A stretch of 64,000 nucleotides of DNA from NCBI GenBank assembly GCA_036501025.1, contig DASYBB010000237.1, positions 5,304 through 69,303 of the forward strand. Direction: 5' to 3'. This document shows positions 18,201-26,011 of this stretch, one piece after another; position 1 is the first letter of the stretch; each line of letters starts with the position of its first letter. Origin of the DNA: DASUBV01 sp036501025. GTDB taxonomy: Bacteria; Actinomycetota; Actinomycetes; Streptosporangiales; Streptosporangiaceae. The translations under genes were made by a program, and so were the position numbers. Below the pieces are notes generated by a model. The model ran no database searches and was not told where the DNA came from. It was given only the letters and a program-made list of their open reading frames with translations.

Positions 18201-20015
18201 CGCGGTGTACCCGGCCTGGGCCGGGCTGAGGTCATTGCGGACGACCAGGTACCGGACGCCGGCCCGGGCCAGGTACGCGGCCAGCCCGGGGACCTGCTGG
18301 CCCGATTCGACGGCCGACTCCGCGGTGTCGACGAAGTCCTGCGACCGGGCGCCGCCGTAGGGCACCAGGCCGCGCTCGATCCACGGCGAGCTGGCCAGCG
18401 GCTCCAGCGGGTCATCGAGGGGGCTGCCCCACAGGTACTCGCCGTGCGCATCGCCCGGCACGACGAAGGCCGGCTCGCGCGGCGAGTGCGCGGCCAGGAA
18501 CGCCGCCGCCTGGTACCAGTACGTGGGCACCCGGCTGAACGCGCCGGGATTGAGTACCTGGTCGGTCAGGTAGGGCAGCGCCAGGCCGGCCAGCACCGCG
18601 GCCGCGGCGGCGCCCGCGACGAGGCGCGCTGCCCCCGGCCGCGGCGACGGCGCCCGGCCCGGCGCCGGCCCGGGCCCCGGCCGGGCGGCGCGCCGGCGGG
18701 CCCGCTGGGCGAGCGAGCCGGCCAGCCGCCGGGCGGGGGCGGCCAGCCCGGTGAGCCCGTGGGCCAGGCTGAGGGCCAGGACCAGGGCCAGGACCGACTC
18801 GAGCTTGTAGACGTTGCGCAGCGGGGCCAGCACCCCGTTCAGGAGGGAATCGACCGTGCCATGGAAGGGGCCGCCCAGCGGCCCGGAGTATCCGGCCAGC
18901 GCGCCCGCGGCCGCGATCCCGGCCGCCAGCCGCAGCCAGGCCGCGTGCGGCAGGTCGCGCCGGGCCAGGCCGGCCAGCCCCGCGGCGGCCGCGGCCGCAC
19001 TGGCCAGGATGGCCGCCGGGGCCGAGATCATCGTCCAGCCGGCGGTCAGCCACGGCGTGCCGGGGTTGAAGTAGGCCGTCCAGTCGCCGGTGCCGAGCAG
19101 CGCCGCGGTGGCGGACATGGTCCGGGTGGTGGTGGCGGCCTGCTCGATGTAGGGCAGGAAGCTGAACGAGTACCGGCCCTGCAGCAGCAGCGGCCCGGCC
19201 CACCAGGAGGTGGCCAGGAGCACGGCGCCGGCCCAGGCCGACGCCAGCGCGATCCGCCGGCGGCCCCGCGTGTACAGCGCGATGAACAGCGCCGGCGCGA
19301 TGAGGGCCTCCAGCGTGACCGCCGCGTTCACGCCGCCCATGGCCAGGACGGCGAGGCCCGACCGGGCCGCGGCGCGGAGGACCGGCCCGCGGCCGCTGCC
19401 TGCGGGCAGGCCGGCCGGGGCGGCGCGGGTGACCCCGACCAGCGGGAGCACGGCCCACGGGACCAGGATGCCGGGCAGGATCGAGGCGGATGAGGACCCG
19501 ACCAGGATCGTGAACGTCGGCCACAGCGCGAAGACCAGGCCGGCCAGCAGCCGGGTGCGCGGCGAGCCGATCCGCAGGGCGGCCGCGAGCCGGGCCAGGC
19601 CGAGGAAGCCGACCGCCACCAGCAGCGACATCCAGCACCGCTCGGTCAGCCAGGCCGGCACCGCGAGGGCGTGGCCGGCCAGGTAGAACAGCGCCATCGG
19701 GAACGCGTAGCCGATGTACTGGTTCTGCAGCGTGCCCAGCCACGCCAGCGGATCCCACAGGTCCCACAGCCGGCTGTAGAACCCCGCCGGGTCGATGTCG
19801 ACGCCGAGCTTGGTGTCGTAGGCCAGCTGGCCGGGATGGTTGGCGGCCAGCGCGATCAGGGCTACCAGCCAGACCAGCAGGAACCAGCGGAGCCCCGGCG
19901 TGAGCCAGCCCCGCTCCGCGGCGGGGGCCGGGCGGGATGCCGCCGCCGCGGGGTCCGGCGCGGGGTCCGGTGCCGGCGGTCCGGGGTCGCGCCGCGTCGC
20001 CGGGCGCGCGGTCAC
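15216..20015 (-). CDS. aftD: AftD-like alpha-(1->3)-arabinofuranosyltransferase
   Basis: A 1599-residue GT-C glycosyltransferase. About residues 35-590 carry a dozen TMs with the family's loop LAYDTKLGVDIDPAGFYSRL containing the catalytic acidic residues expected in the first extracytoplasmic loop. A long extracytoplasmic part follows with discoidin/CBM-like domains, one at about 780-930 (QYDPVNAFDGDRATAWTVGV), then further jelly-roll sequence, a TM, a 126-bp minisatellite encoding a Pro-Gly-Ser-Ala-Pro-Ala linker, and two or three final TMs. AftD adds arabinose from decaprenyl-phosphoarabinose to cell-wall arabinan in mycobacteria (about 1400 residues there). Start GTG 20015 overlaps the methyltransferase stop by four bases (GTGA). 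The acceptor glycan in a possible non-mycolate host is unknown. Confidence 0.82.
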   Translation of the reverse strand: MTARPATRRDPGPPAPDPAPDPAAAASRPAPAAERGWLTPGLRWFLLVWLVALIALAANHPGQLAYDTKLGVDIDPAGFYSRLWDLWDPLAWLGTLQNQYIGYAFPMALFYLAGHALAVPAWLTERCWMSLLVAVGFLGLARLAAALRIGSPRTRLLAGLVFALWPTFTILVGSSSASILPGILVPWAVLPLVGVTRAAPAGLPAGSGRGPVLRAAARSGLAVLAMGGVNAAVTLEALIAPALFIALYTRGRRRIALASAWAGAVLLATSWWAGPLLLQGRYSFSFLPYIEQAATTTRTMSATAALLGTGDWTAYFNPGTPWLTAGWTMISAPAAILASAAAAAAGLAGLARRDLPHAAWLRLAAGIAAAGALAGYSGPLGGPFHGTVDSLLNGVLAPLRNVYKLESVLALVLALSLAHGLTGLAAPARRLAGSLAQRARRRAARPGPGPAPGRAPSPRPGAARLVAGAAAAAVLAGLALPYLTDQVLNPGAFSRVPTYWYQAAAFLAAHSPREPAFVVPGDAHGEYLWGSPLDDPLEPLASSPWIERGLVPYGGARSQDFVDTAESAVESGQQVPGLAAYLARAGVRYLVVRNDLSPAQAGYTAPQVVHATLAQSGFRRVAAFGPRIPVTPPGAAAAVSAAVLARLPGAAAAYPAVEVYAAAGRPAPGPAQVQPASQAVLVDGGPDALLQLAGQGVLGGRPAVVAGTGGPPLTAPAQRAVTDGARRADSVFGLISGNVSETYTATQVNPPDEQLGDPGGPPRQLLPVPAGLQTVAVLSGAADVTASSAGSWLTEAPQYDPVNAFDGDRATAWTVGVPRATGQWLQVTFGRRRTLTASAGIRLLTDLAARPVPTRVTVSTAAGRASTVLRRTSAVQPLRIPAGVTRWLRVTITRTTRSTVEGVNAGLGAGISDVLIPGVRVQRLLRPAPDPAGQRAPVQTFSFAQQLPSPALLGSAAAYPPLARAFTTTTAAPLRMTATAMALPGPALTALLRRLTPPGPGQLQVTATSTLGSLPALAPAELLGPSPPGTASAATASGSSVWPGAASATAASTSAASGPWIAGSAHPVLRLSWTGDRRIADLTLAPDAGVGAFPQRVRVSSPAGVRDGAVGFGGLVTLSPPLVTDQLDISFPASEPASAAAAAQRGRLPIALGRLTIPALAGLRPALPDPAASFTLPCGQGPALTIDGRAYPTAVTGQVAALINFRPVQLQPCLPRQVRASGSRFASGVSLPSGRHMLTAAAPDPFALTSLTLTGGPGSAASAARGGGSGRAGSGRPPRSNDVNVQSLLLEQQQPHGHVASGAPATGGRPMRVITWQADRRSVRVAAGPASYLEIHQNANPGWVATLNGRRLAPATLDGWQQGYVLPAGRGGVVALTYAPDGFYHLLLAAAALGVLLLLTAALPRRWWRRPGPPPAARVPGSAPAPGSAPAPASAPAPGSAPAPGGAPAPGSAPAPGGAPVPGSAPAAVRPAPRPPGTAAAGGTWACVAALTALIFVAGGPVAVVVPVLAAVAWWRARWLPAVAAAAIMAAGVITTTAANPAALGAGAFSAAAQACALTALAAALMPAVRHPGPPAARPAVRHPAGKLRDRIRSGTKQS
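15625..15750 (-). repeat. 18-bp minisatellite in aftD, seven copies
   Basis: Seven head-to-tail copies of an 18-base unit (consensus CTGCCGGGCGCGGGCGCA on the plus strand), followed by a partial eighth. In the protein each unit encodes six residues, roughly Pro-Gly-Ser-Ala-Pro-Ala, forming a linker between TMs near the C-terminus. Copy differences are mostly single bases. Confidence 0.9.
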
Positions 20016-20746
20016 GGGGCACGCCGCAGGATGAGCAGCAGGTTCCAGGTCGCGATCTCGCGCAGGCCGGGGACCAGCAGCAGCGCCCGGCACCAGCGCG
20101 GGTAGTAGCGCGGCCGGGCGGCGATCACCTCGACGTCGCCGCGGCCGCGGACCTGGCGCAGGACCGGGCCGACGTGCACGGGGAACAGGGTCGCCGCGTA
20201 GCGGTTCTTGGGCGGGCGGCCGTGCCGCCGGAGGTAGCGGCGCTCGGCGGCCCGCGGCCCCAGGTAGTGCCACGGCGACATCTCGTGGCCTCCCCACGGC
20301 GAGTACCAGTTGGTGAAGGACAGGTAGATCAGCCCGCCCGGCCGCGTGACCCGCACCATCTCGTCGACCAGGCCGCGCGGGTCGGGCACGTGCTCCAGCA
20401 CATTCGAGGACAGGCAGACATCCGCGCCCCCGTCGCGCACCGGCAGCCGGTAGCCGTCGGCGATCGCCGTGTGGCCGGCCAGCGCGGCCGGCGCCGGGTC
20501 CGCGGCGGGACCGCGCCGCACCAGCTCAGCCGGATCCGGCTCCAGGAGACAGCAGTGGCCGCCCCGGGCGCGGACGGCCGCGGCCAGGTAGCCCGGCCCG
20601 CCGCCGATATCCAGGACCTTCCGCCCGGCCAGCGGGCCGTGCTCCTCCAGCTGCGCGACCGCGTCGCGGGCGAGGGCGGTGTAGAAGCTATCCGGATCGG
20701 ACTGCTCGGCCAGGAAGAGGCGGAACAGGCGAACCGACCTCAACAT
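20012..20746 (-). CDS. Class I SAM-dependent methyltransferase
   Basis: A 244-residue cytosolic methyltransferase. Motif I is VLDIGGGPGYLAAAVRARG (about residues 50-68), the acidic ribose-binding residue follows in CLLEPDP, and motif II/III appears as CLSSNVLEHVPDPRGLVDEM and VTRPGGLIYLSF. Start ATG 20746 has GAGGAG seven bases upstream and begins at the domain; an upstream in-frame start would add 23 residues across the divergent promoter. The stop overlaps the aftD start. Rv0224c, a methyltransferase near the mycobacterial homologues of this locus, is the likely counterpart; the methylated molecule is probably a lipid or glycan precursor, by context only. Confidence 0.85.
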   Translation of the reverse strand: MLRSVRLFRLFLAEQSDPDSFYTALARDAVAQLEEHGPLAGRKVLDIGGGPGYLAAAVRARGGHCCLLEPDPAELVRRGPAADPAPAALAGHTAIADGYRLPVRDGGADVCLSSNVLEHVPDPRGLVDEMVRVTRPGGLIYLSFTNWYSPWGGHEMSPWHYLGPRAAERRYLRRHGRPPKNRYAATLFPVHVGPVLRQVRGRGDVEVIAARPRYYPRWCRALLLVPGLREIATWNLLLILRRAP

Positions 20747-20800
20747 GCCGGGCTCCTCGCGGTCGACCTCGACGCATGCTACCGGCCGAAACACGGCCAG

Positions 20801-20818
20801 GGTGTGCCGAATCACACC
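20801..20818. promoter_or_regulatory. Palindrome between the divergent envelope operons
   Basis: GGTGTG at 20801-20806 and CACACC at 20813-20818, separated by six bases, lie in the 105-base gap between the methyltransferase start (20746) and the glycosyltransferase start (20852). Position and shape suit an operator controlling both operons, but no matching copy is seen elsewhere. Confidence 0.35.
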
Positions 20819-20851
20819 CGCGCGGCGAGTCCGTTATGCCACGGTGTGGGC

Positions 20852-22039
20852 ATGAGCGTCCACGAGCCGCCGGTCCGGGCCGCCGCCGCCCCGGCACCCG
20901 CGACCGCTCCCGGGCTGAGCCCGCCGGGCACCGGACCCGCGGGCCGGCACGTGGTCTTCGTGGCCTGGCGGGACCTGGCCAGCCCGGACGCAGGCGGCTC
21001 GGAGATCCTGGTCGACCGCCTGGCCGCCGGCATCAGCGGCCGCGGGGACCGGGCCACGCTGCTGTGCGGCGGCCCGACCGGCGAGCGCCCCTATCAGGTC
21101 ATCCGCAACGGCGGCAGCTACTCGCAGTTCCTGCGCGCGCCCGGTGCCTACCGGCGGCAGCTGCGCACCGACTGCGACCTGGTCGTCGAGGTCTGCAACG
21201 GGATGCCGTTCCTGGCCCCGCTGTGGACCCGCAAGCCCGTCGTCTGCCTGGTCAATCACATCCACGCCGACCTGTGGCCGCTCCGCTTCCGGCCGCCGGT
21301 GTCGCTGGCCGGGCGCTTTGCCGAGAGCACGGTGATGCCGTGGGCGCACCGCCGGAGCCTGTTCCTCACCGTGTCCTCGTCGACCGCCGACGCGCTGACC
21401 CGCATCGGCGTCGGCCCGGACCGCATCCGGGTGATCTGCAACGGTGTCGAGCCGGCCCCGCCGCCGACGGCCCGGTCGCCGCAGCCCCTGTTCCTGGCGC
21501 TGGGCCGGCTGGTCCCGGCCAAGCGGCTCGACGTGCTGCTGCGCCTGTGGGATCAGGTCCGCCCGGTCACCGGCGGCCGGCTCCTCATCGCCGGCGACGG
21601 TCCCGAGCGCGGCCGGCTCGAGGCCCTGGCCGGGCCGGGCGTGGAGTTCGCCGGGCGGGTCAGCGAGGCCGAGAAGCACCGCCTGCTGAGCGCGGCCTGG
21701 CTGCTGCTGCACCCGGCGATGATCGAGGGCTGGGGCATCGTGGTGACGGAGGCCGCGGCGCGGGGCACCCCGGCCCTGGGCTTCCGCGTGGCCGGCCTGC
21801 GGGACTCGGTTCTCGACGGCCGGACGGGCCGGCTGGTCGGCAGCGAGATCGAGTTCGCCGCGGCGTGGGCGGCGCTGACCGTCGACCACCCGGCCCGGGG
21901 CGCGCTCGGGCACGCCGCCCGGCGGCGCGCGGAGCAGCTGCACTGGTCGGCCGCAGTCGACGGCTTCAGCGCCGTCGCCGACGAGGCCATCGCGCTCGGC
22001 GCGCGGACGCCGGCCGCGGGGGGCGCGCGGGCGTGCTAG
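20852..22039 (+). CDS. GT4 family glycosyltransferase
   Basis: A 395-residue GT-B enzyme. After a Pro/Ala-rich N-terminus of about 35 residues, WRDLASPDAGGSEILVDRLA marks the N-terminal domain's GGSE loop, and the C-terminal domain carries LGRLVPAKRLDVLL, LLIAGDGPERGRLE and the EX7E motif EGWGIVVTEAAARGTPALG. These retaining enzymes transfer sugar from a nucleotide donor, here probably to a cell-envelope acceptor on the cytosolic face. Start ATG 20852; GTG 20846 is also possible. It overlaps the following membrane-protein gene by seven bases and is divergent from the methyltransferase. Rv0225 is the likely mycobacterial counterpart. Confidence 0.88.
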   Translation: MSVHEPPVRAAAAPAPATAPGLSPPGTGPAGRHVVFVAWRDLASPDAGGSEILVDRLAAGISGRGDRATLLCGGPTGERPYQVIRNGGSYSQFLRAPGAYRRQLRTDCDLVVEVCNGMPFLAPLWTRKPVVCLVNHIHADLWPLRFRPPVSLAGRFAESTVMPWAHRRSLFLTVSSSTADALTRIGVGPDRIRVICNGVEPAPPPTARSPQPLFLALGRLVPAKRLDVLLRLWDQVRPVTGGRLLIAGDGPERGRLEALAGPGVEFAGRVSEAEKHRLLSAAWLLLHPAMIEGWGIVVTEAAARGTPALGFRVAGLRDSVLDGRTGRLVGSEIEFAAAWAALTVDHPARGALGHAARRRAEQLHWSAAVDGFSAVADEAIALGARTPAAGGARAC

Positions 22040-24123
22040 CCCGGCGTCCGTGGCTGGCGCGCGCGGGGGCGGGACCGCAGTGGATCCGCCGTCGGGCCTG
22101 GCCCCGATGCCAACGGCTGGCCGCCCGCCCGCTGACCTGGCCCGGGCTGGCCGGCCTGGCGCTCGGGCTGCTGGCGCTCGGGCCCGCGCTGGCGCCCGGC
22201 TACATCCTCAGCTACGACATGGTGTTCCTGCCGCACGCGCCGATCTCGGCCGCGACGATCGGGCTGGCCGGCGGCGCGCCGCGGGCCGTGCCCAGCGACG
22301 CGGTCCTCGCCGCGCTGTCGGCCGTCATCCCGGCTGACCTGCTGCAGAAGATCATCCTGGTTGCGATCGTCACCGCCTCCTGCGCGGGCGCCGCGCGGCT
22401 GCTCGGTCGCTGTGCCGAGCGCGCCGGGCGCCCGGCCCCGCTGCTGGGCCGCCTCGCCGCCGGCGTGTTCTACGCCTGGAACCCGTACGTGGCGGAGCGC
22501 CTGATCATCGGGCACTGGGCGCTGCTGCTCGGCTACGCCGGCCTGCCCTGGGTGGTGACGGCCGCCTGGGGCCCCCGCGCGGGTCAGCCGCCTCGCCCGG
22601 ATCAGTCGCCTCGCGCAGACCAGCCGCCTCGCCCGGCTGAGTCGCCACGCCCGGGTCCGCCAGCGACATCCGGGGCCTGGCTGCGGTCGGCGGCGCGACT
22701 CGGTGCCGCGGTGATCCCGGCGGCGATCGGGGGCTACGCGGCGGTCGCCATCACGGCCCTGACGGCCGTCCCCGCCGCGCTGGCCGACCCCGCCGCGCTG
22801 GGCGACCCCGCCGCGCTGGCCGACCCCGCCGCGCTGGCTGACCCCGCCGCGCCAGCCGACCCCGCCCGGATGGCCGACTCCGGGGCGCTTTCCGGCCCGG
22901 CTGCGGCACCTGGCCGAGCCCGGCGGGCCACGCGCGCTCATCGGCTGGCCGCCACCGTGGCCGTGCTCGGGGTGGCCAGCCTGCCGTGGGTGATCCCGTC
23001 GCTGCTGACCGCCGTGCACACCGACCCGGCCGGCGCCGATGCGTTCGCGGCGCGGCCGGACACGCCGTTCGGCGCGGCGGGCAGCCTGCTGATGCTCGGC
23101 GGGATCTGGAACGCGCAGGTCATCCCGCGCGGGTACGGCGGGGCCGGGTCGGCAGCGTGGCTGGTGGTGGTGCTGATCGCCGTGGCGGCGTATGTGCTGC
23201 TGGGCTGGCGCCGGCGGGCCTGCCCCGGCCTCGGGATCGCCGCGCTGGCCGGCTTCGCGGTGGCCGCCGCCGGCGTGACCGGCCCGACCCGGACGGTGCT
23301 GCGGCACCTGATCGCAGCGTGGCCCGGCTTCGGCGCGCTCCGCGACGGCCAGCAGTTCGTCGCCCCGCTGGCCCTGGCCGAGGCCATCGGGCTGGGCCTG
23401 GGCGTCGCGTGGCTCATCACCGGCCTGGCCGGCGCCTCGCGCGGGCCACGCCGTAGCAACGCCTCCGCGGCAGTGCCGCCCGCGGGTGGCGGCGCGCGGG
23501 GCGCGGCGGTGGCCCTGGCGGTGATGGCGGTCATCGCGCCGGTGGTGTTGCTGCCCGGACTGGCGTGGGGGGCCGCGGGGCGGCTGCATGCGACGGCGTA
23601 CCCGGCCGACTGGCTCGCGGCCCGCCGGCTCATCGATGCCGGCGGCCGGCCCGGCTCGGTCGTGCTGCTGCCCTGGGCGGCCTACCGCCGATTCAGCTGG
23701 AACGACGGCGAGGCCGTCCTCGACCCGTGGACCAAGATGCTGGCGCGCCCGGTCATCTGGAACGACGCCCTTCAGGTCGGCGCCCTGACCGTCGCCGCCG
23801 AAGACCCGCAGGCCCGCCGCCTCACGCCTGTCCTGGCGAGTCCGGGATCTCTCACCGGCCCGCTGCGGGCGGCGGGCGTGCGGTACGTCGTCGTCGATGC
23901 CGGGCCACTGCTGCGGGGCGGCCCGAGCAGCGCCCCCGCCGCGAGCAGCGGGCGGCCGGGCCAGGGCGACGCGGGCGGCGAGGGCACCTGCCTGGCCGCG
24001 CGGGCCCGGCTGCCGGGCGCGACCGTCGTGCTGGCTTCCGCCGACCTCATCGTGTTCCGGCTGCCCGCCAGGCTCGGGACCAACCCGGCAAAAGGGCCGA
24101 CTTGCCCGGCTATCGGCCGGTAA
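22033..24123 (+). CDS. Polytopic membrane protein, Rv0226c-like (possible GT-C fold)
   Basis: A 696-residue protein with ten or more hydrophobic segments and extracytoplasmic loops, including a distal hydrophilic domain after about residue 510 (WLAARRLIDAGGRPGSVVLL). The layout and the neighbourhood match the conserved membrane protein Rv0226c and polytopic glycosyltransferase-like proteins; I see no diagnostic catalytic motif, so the enzymatic role is inferred. Two low-complexity inserts interrupt it: a Pro/Arg/Asp/Gln stretch at about 22580-22660 and an 18-bp minisatellite at 22771-22860. Start GTG 22033 lies inside the end of the GT4 gene (7-base overlap), implying coupled translation. Confidence 0.75.
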   Translation: MLARRPWLARAGAGPQWIRRRAWPRCQRLAARPLTWPGLAGLALGLLALGPALAPGYILSYDMVFLPHAPISAATIGLAGGAPRAVPSDAVLAALSAVIPADLLQKIILVAIVTASCAGAARLLGRCAERAGRPAPLLGRLAAGVFYAWNPYVAERLIIGHWALLLGYAGLPWVVTAAWGPRAGQPPRPDQSPRADQPPRPAESPRPGPPATSGAWLRSAARLGAAVIPAAIGGYAAVAITALTAVPAALADPAALGDPAALADPAALADPAAPADPARMADSGALSGPAAAPGRARRATRAHRLAATVAVLGVASLPWVIPSLLTAVHTDPAGADAFAARPDTPFGAAGSLLMLGGIWNAQVIPRGYGGAGSAAWLVVVLIAVAAYVLLGWRRRACPGLGIAALAGFAVAAAGVTGPTRTVLRHLIAAWPGFGALRDGQQFVAPLALAEAIGLGLGVAWLITGLAGASRGPRRSNASAAVPPAGGGARGAAVALAVMAVIAPVVLLPGLAWGAAGRLHATAYPADWLAARRLIDAGGRPGSVVLLPWAAYRRFSWNDGEAVLDPWTKMLARPVIWNDALQVGALTVAAEDPQARRLTPVLASPGSLTGPLRAAGVRYVVVDAGPLLRGGPSSAPAASSGRPGQGDAGGEGTCLAARARLPGATVVLASADLIVFRLPARLGTNPAKGPTCPAIGR
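22771..22860 (+). repeat. 18-bp minisatellite, five copies
   Basis: Five head-to-tail copies of an 18-base unit (consensus CCCGCCGCGCTGGCCGAC), each encoding Pro-Ala-Ala-Leu-Ala-Asp in frame, within a loop of the Rv0226c-like membrane protein. Copies 2, 4 and 5 carry substitutions. Confidence 0.9.
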
Positions 24124-24192
24124 CCTGGCCAGGCATATCGGGCCGGAAGCGCGCCCGGCCGGGAACTCGCGACGAGCCGCAGGAGGGTGATC

Positions 24193-24336
24193 GTGACATC
24201 ACGCGTGGGCGTCATCATCGCCTCGATCGTGGCCGGGATCCTGCTGGCGGCTGGCGCTGCCTACGGGGTCACCGCCGTCGCCACCACCCCGCAGACGCCG
24301 GCCAACCAGAACCCGTACAACTACGGGACCCCCTGA
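24193..24336 (+). CDS. DUF2613 small membrane/secreted protein
   Basis: A 47-residue protein. From GTG 24193 it starts MTSRVGVIIASIVAGILLAA, one hydrophobic segment that can act as signal or anchor, and ends in QTPANQNPYNYGTP. This matches DUF2613, the family of Rv0236A, the small secreted protein encoded next to aftD in mycobacteria. A strong ribosome site AGGAGGG lies five bases before the start. It follows the Rv0226c-like gene by 69 bases. Function is unknown; the repeated association with aftD suggests a part in the same glycan assembly machinery. Confidence 0.88.
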   Translation: MTSRVGVIIASIVAGILLAAGAAYGVTAVATTPQTPANQNPYNYGTP

Positions 24337-24432
24337 CCGGCGCAGCCCGGGCGCGGCATCACTGCCCACCCTCAGCGGTCCGGATCACCCACCGGCGTCG
24401 GCGTACGAAACGAACCACTCACGGGCGACGAT

Positions 24433-25383
24433 TTAGCGGGACTCGATGGTGACCTGGGGCAGGAGTTGCTCGTAGGCGACGAGGTCGGGGTCGCCGGCCG
24501 GGGCGGCTGAGGCGGCCAGGCTGACCGCGTGCTGGAGGCTCTCGGGCCAGGACCAGCCGAGGGCGACGCCGGGGACGAGGCCGGCCACGAGGGCGTCGCG
24601 GGACATCGGGGGGGCGCCGGGCAGGCTTGCGCGCCACTGCCCGGTGGCGGTCAGCACCTCGACGACGTCGCCGCACATCGTCGCCACCGCTCCCGCGCCG
24701 GCCGCCAGCAGGCGCCGGAGGCTGGCCTCGCTCCAGGCGTCGTCGCCGGTCGCGCCCGGCCCGACCACCCCGGACTCGGCCTCGCGGGACTCCTCCACGC
24801 CCGGCTCGCCGGCGCCCGGCCCGCCGGGCTCGGGGATGACGAGGGCGGGGTGGCGGGCGGCGGCGGGCCAGAGGGCGGCGGCGCCGGCGTCGAGGACGAC
24901 CGGGACGCCGGCCTCGGCGGCGTAGGTCGCGAACGTGGCGTAGGTCTCGGGCGGCAGTCCGTCGGGCAGGCCGCCGCACAGGACGGCGGCGCTGGCCCCC
25001 TCGAGCAGGTCGCGGTAGTCGGCGGCCAGCCGGCCCAGCTCCTCGGTGGTGATGTACGGGGACGGCTCGGCGAAGCTCGTCGTCGTGCCGGTCTCGGCGT
25101 CGGTCACCTCGACCAGGCGCCGGGACTCGCGGGCGATGCGGGTGAACTGGGTGGGCACGCCGCGGCGGGCCAGCTCGGCCCGGATCAGCTCGCCGGCGGT
25201 GCCGCCGGCCAGGCCGGCCGCGGCGACCTCGTGGCCGAAGGTGTGCAGCATCCGCGCCACGGCCGGACCGCGGCCGCCGGCCCGGTACCGGACCGGCCCG
25301 ACGTGATGAGTGGTGCCGGGGACAATCCGTTTCGTGTGATAGCTGACGTGCATCACGGGGTCCAGGCTGACGGCGATGATCAT
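24433..25383 (-). CDS. PfkB-like carbohydrate kinase homologue with degenerate motifs
   Basis: A 316-residue protein with the PfkB/ribokinase outline (MIIAVSLDPVMHVSY, AGGRGPAVARMLHTFGHEVA, YRDLLEGASAAVLCGGLPDG). Three family landmarks are altered. The GGKGxN sugar-binding motif reads GGRGPA. The KxNxxE motif is replaced by a Gly/Glu-rich insertion after PALVIPE. The anion-hole GAGD motif reads PMSRDALVAG, keeping only the Asp. It may be a divergent sugar kinase or an inactive family member. Start ATG 25383 fits the domain. It is convergent with the DUF2613 gene and divergent from the DUF3054 gene. Confidence 0.7.
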   Translation of the reverse strand: MIIAVSLDPVMHVSYHTKRIVPGTTHHVGPVRYRAGGRGPAVARMLHTFGHEVAAAGLAGGTAGELIRAELARRGVPTQFTRIARESRRLVEVTDAETGTTTSFAEPSPYITTEELGRLAADYRDLLEGASAAVLCGGLPDGLPPETYATFATYAAEAGVPVVLDAGAAALWPAAARHPALVIPEPGGPGAGEPGVEESREAESGVVGPGATGDDAWSEASLRRLLAAGAGAVATMCGDVVEVLTATGQWRASLPGAPPMSRDALVAGLVPGVALGWSWPESLQHAVSLAASAAPAGDPDLVAYEQLLPQVTIESR

Positions 25384-25539
25384 CGTCGGGGCGGCTCCTG
25401 AGCGCGGGCGCGACCCGGCCGGGGCGGGAGGACGGCCGGGGAGCAGGGCATGTGCGGGAGCATAAGCCCTTTTCCGAGCCGCCTGACCGGATTCGCCGGC
25501 GCCGGCGCCGGACCGCCGGCGCGCCGCTACCCTGGGGAC

Positions 25540-25923
25540 ATGAATGCCAGGCCCGCGCTGGCCGCGGTCGGCGGCCTGATCCTGGACCTCTGCGCGGTAC
25601 TCGCGTTCGTGGCCATCGGGCGGCACACCCACCATGACGGCGACGGCCTGGCCGGGCTGTGGCAGACGGCCTGGCCGTTCCTGGCCGGGCTCGCCATCGG
25701 GCTGGCCGCGGTGCGGGCGTGGCGGGCACCGCTGGCCCTTCAGCCGAGCGGGCTGGGGGCCTGGCTCGGCGCCGCCGGGGCGGGCATGGTGATCCGGGTC
25801 CTGGCTGGTCAGGGGACGGCGGCGGCCTTCATCGGGGTGGCGCTGGCGTTCCTGGGCCTGTTCCTGCTCGGGTGGCGTGTCGTGGTCCGGATCGTGACCA
25901 CGCAGCTGCAGGCCACGCACTAG
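25540..25923 (+). CDS. DUF3054 family membrane protein
   Basis: A 127-residue protein with four hydrophobic segments, starting MNARPALAAVGGLILDLCAV and containing FVAIGRHTHHDGDG and WPFLAGLAIGLAAVRAWRAP, which are the hallmark stretches of DUF3054. These are small actinobacterial membrane proteins of unknown function. Start ATG 25540 follows a CCTGGGGAC stretch. It stands alone between the PfkB-like gene and the TetR-controlled cluster. Confidence 0.85.
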   Translation: MNARPALAAVGGLILDLCAVLAFVAIGRHTHHDGDGLAGLWQTAWPFLAGLAIGLAAVRAWRAPLALQPSGLGAWLGAAGAGMVIRVLAGQGTAAAFIGVALAFLGLFLLGWRVVVRIVTTQLQATH

Positions 25924-25951
25924 CGCCCCCACTGAGACGACGGCGCCATCC

Positions 25952-25993
25952 TTGCCACGGTTAAGCGGCCCCCTTTAGACTGAATGTTCAGTC
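25952..25993 (+). promoter_or_regulatory. TetR-regulon promoter and operator A (aminotransferase)
   Basis: -35 TTGCCA at 25952-25957, 18-base spacer, -10 TAGACT at 25976-25981. The palindrome GACTGAATGTTCAGTC at 25978-25993 overlaps the -10 and start site. It is one of five copies in the window and precedes the aminotransferase by 18 bases. Confidence 0.8.
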
Positions 25994-26011
25994 AACCGCG
26001 AGGAGCGGGCT

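Noticed and set aside
20843..20851. GTG at 20846 as start of the GT4 gene
   Set aside because: It adds only two residues; the ATG at 20852 is the simpler choice.
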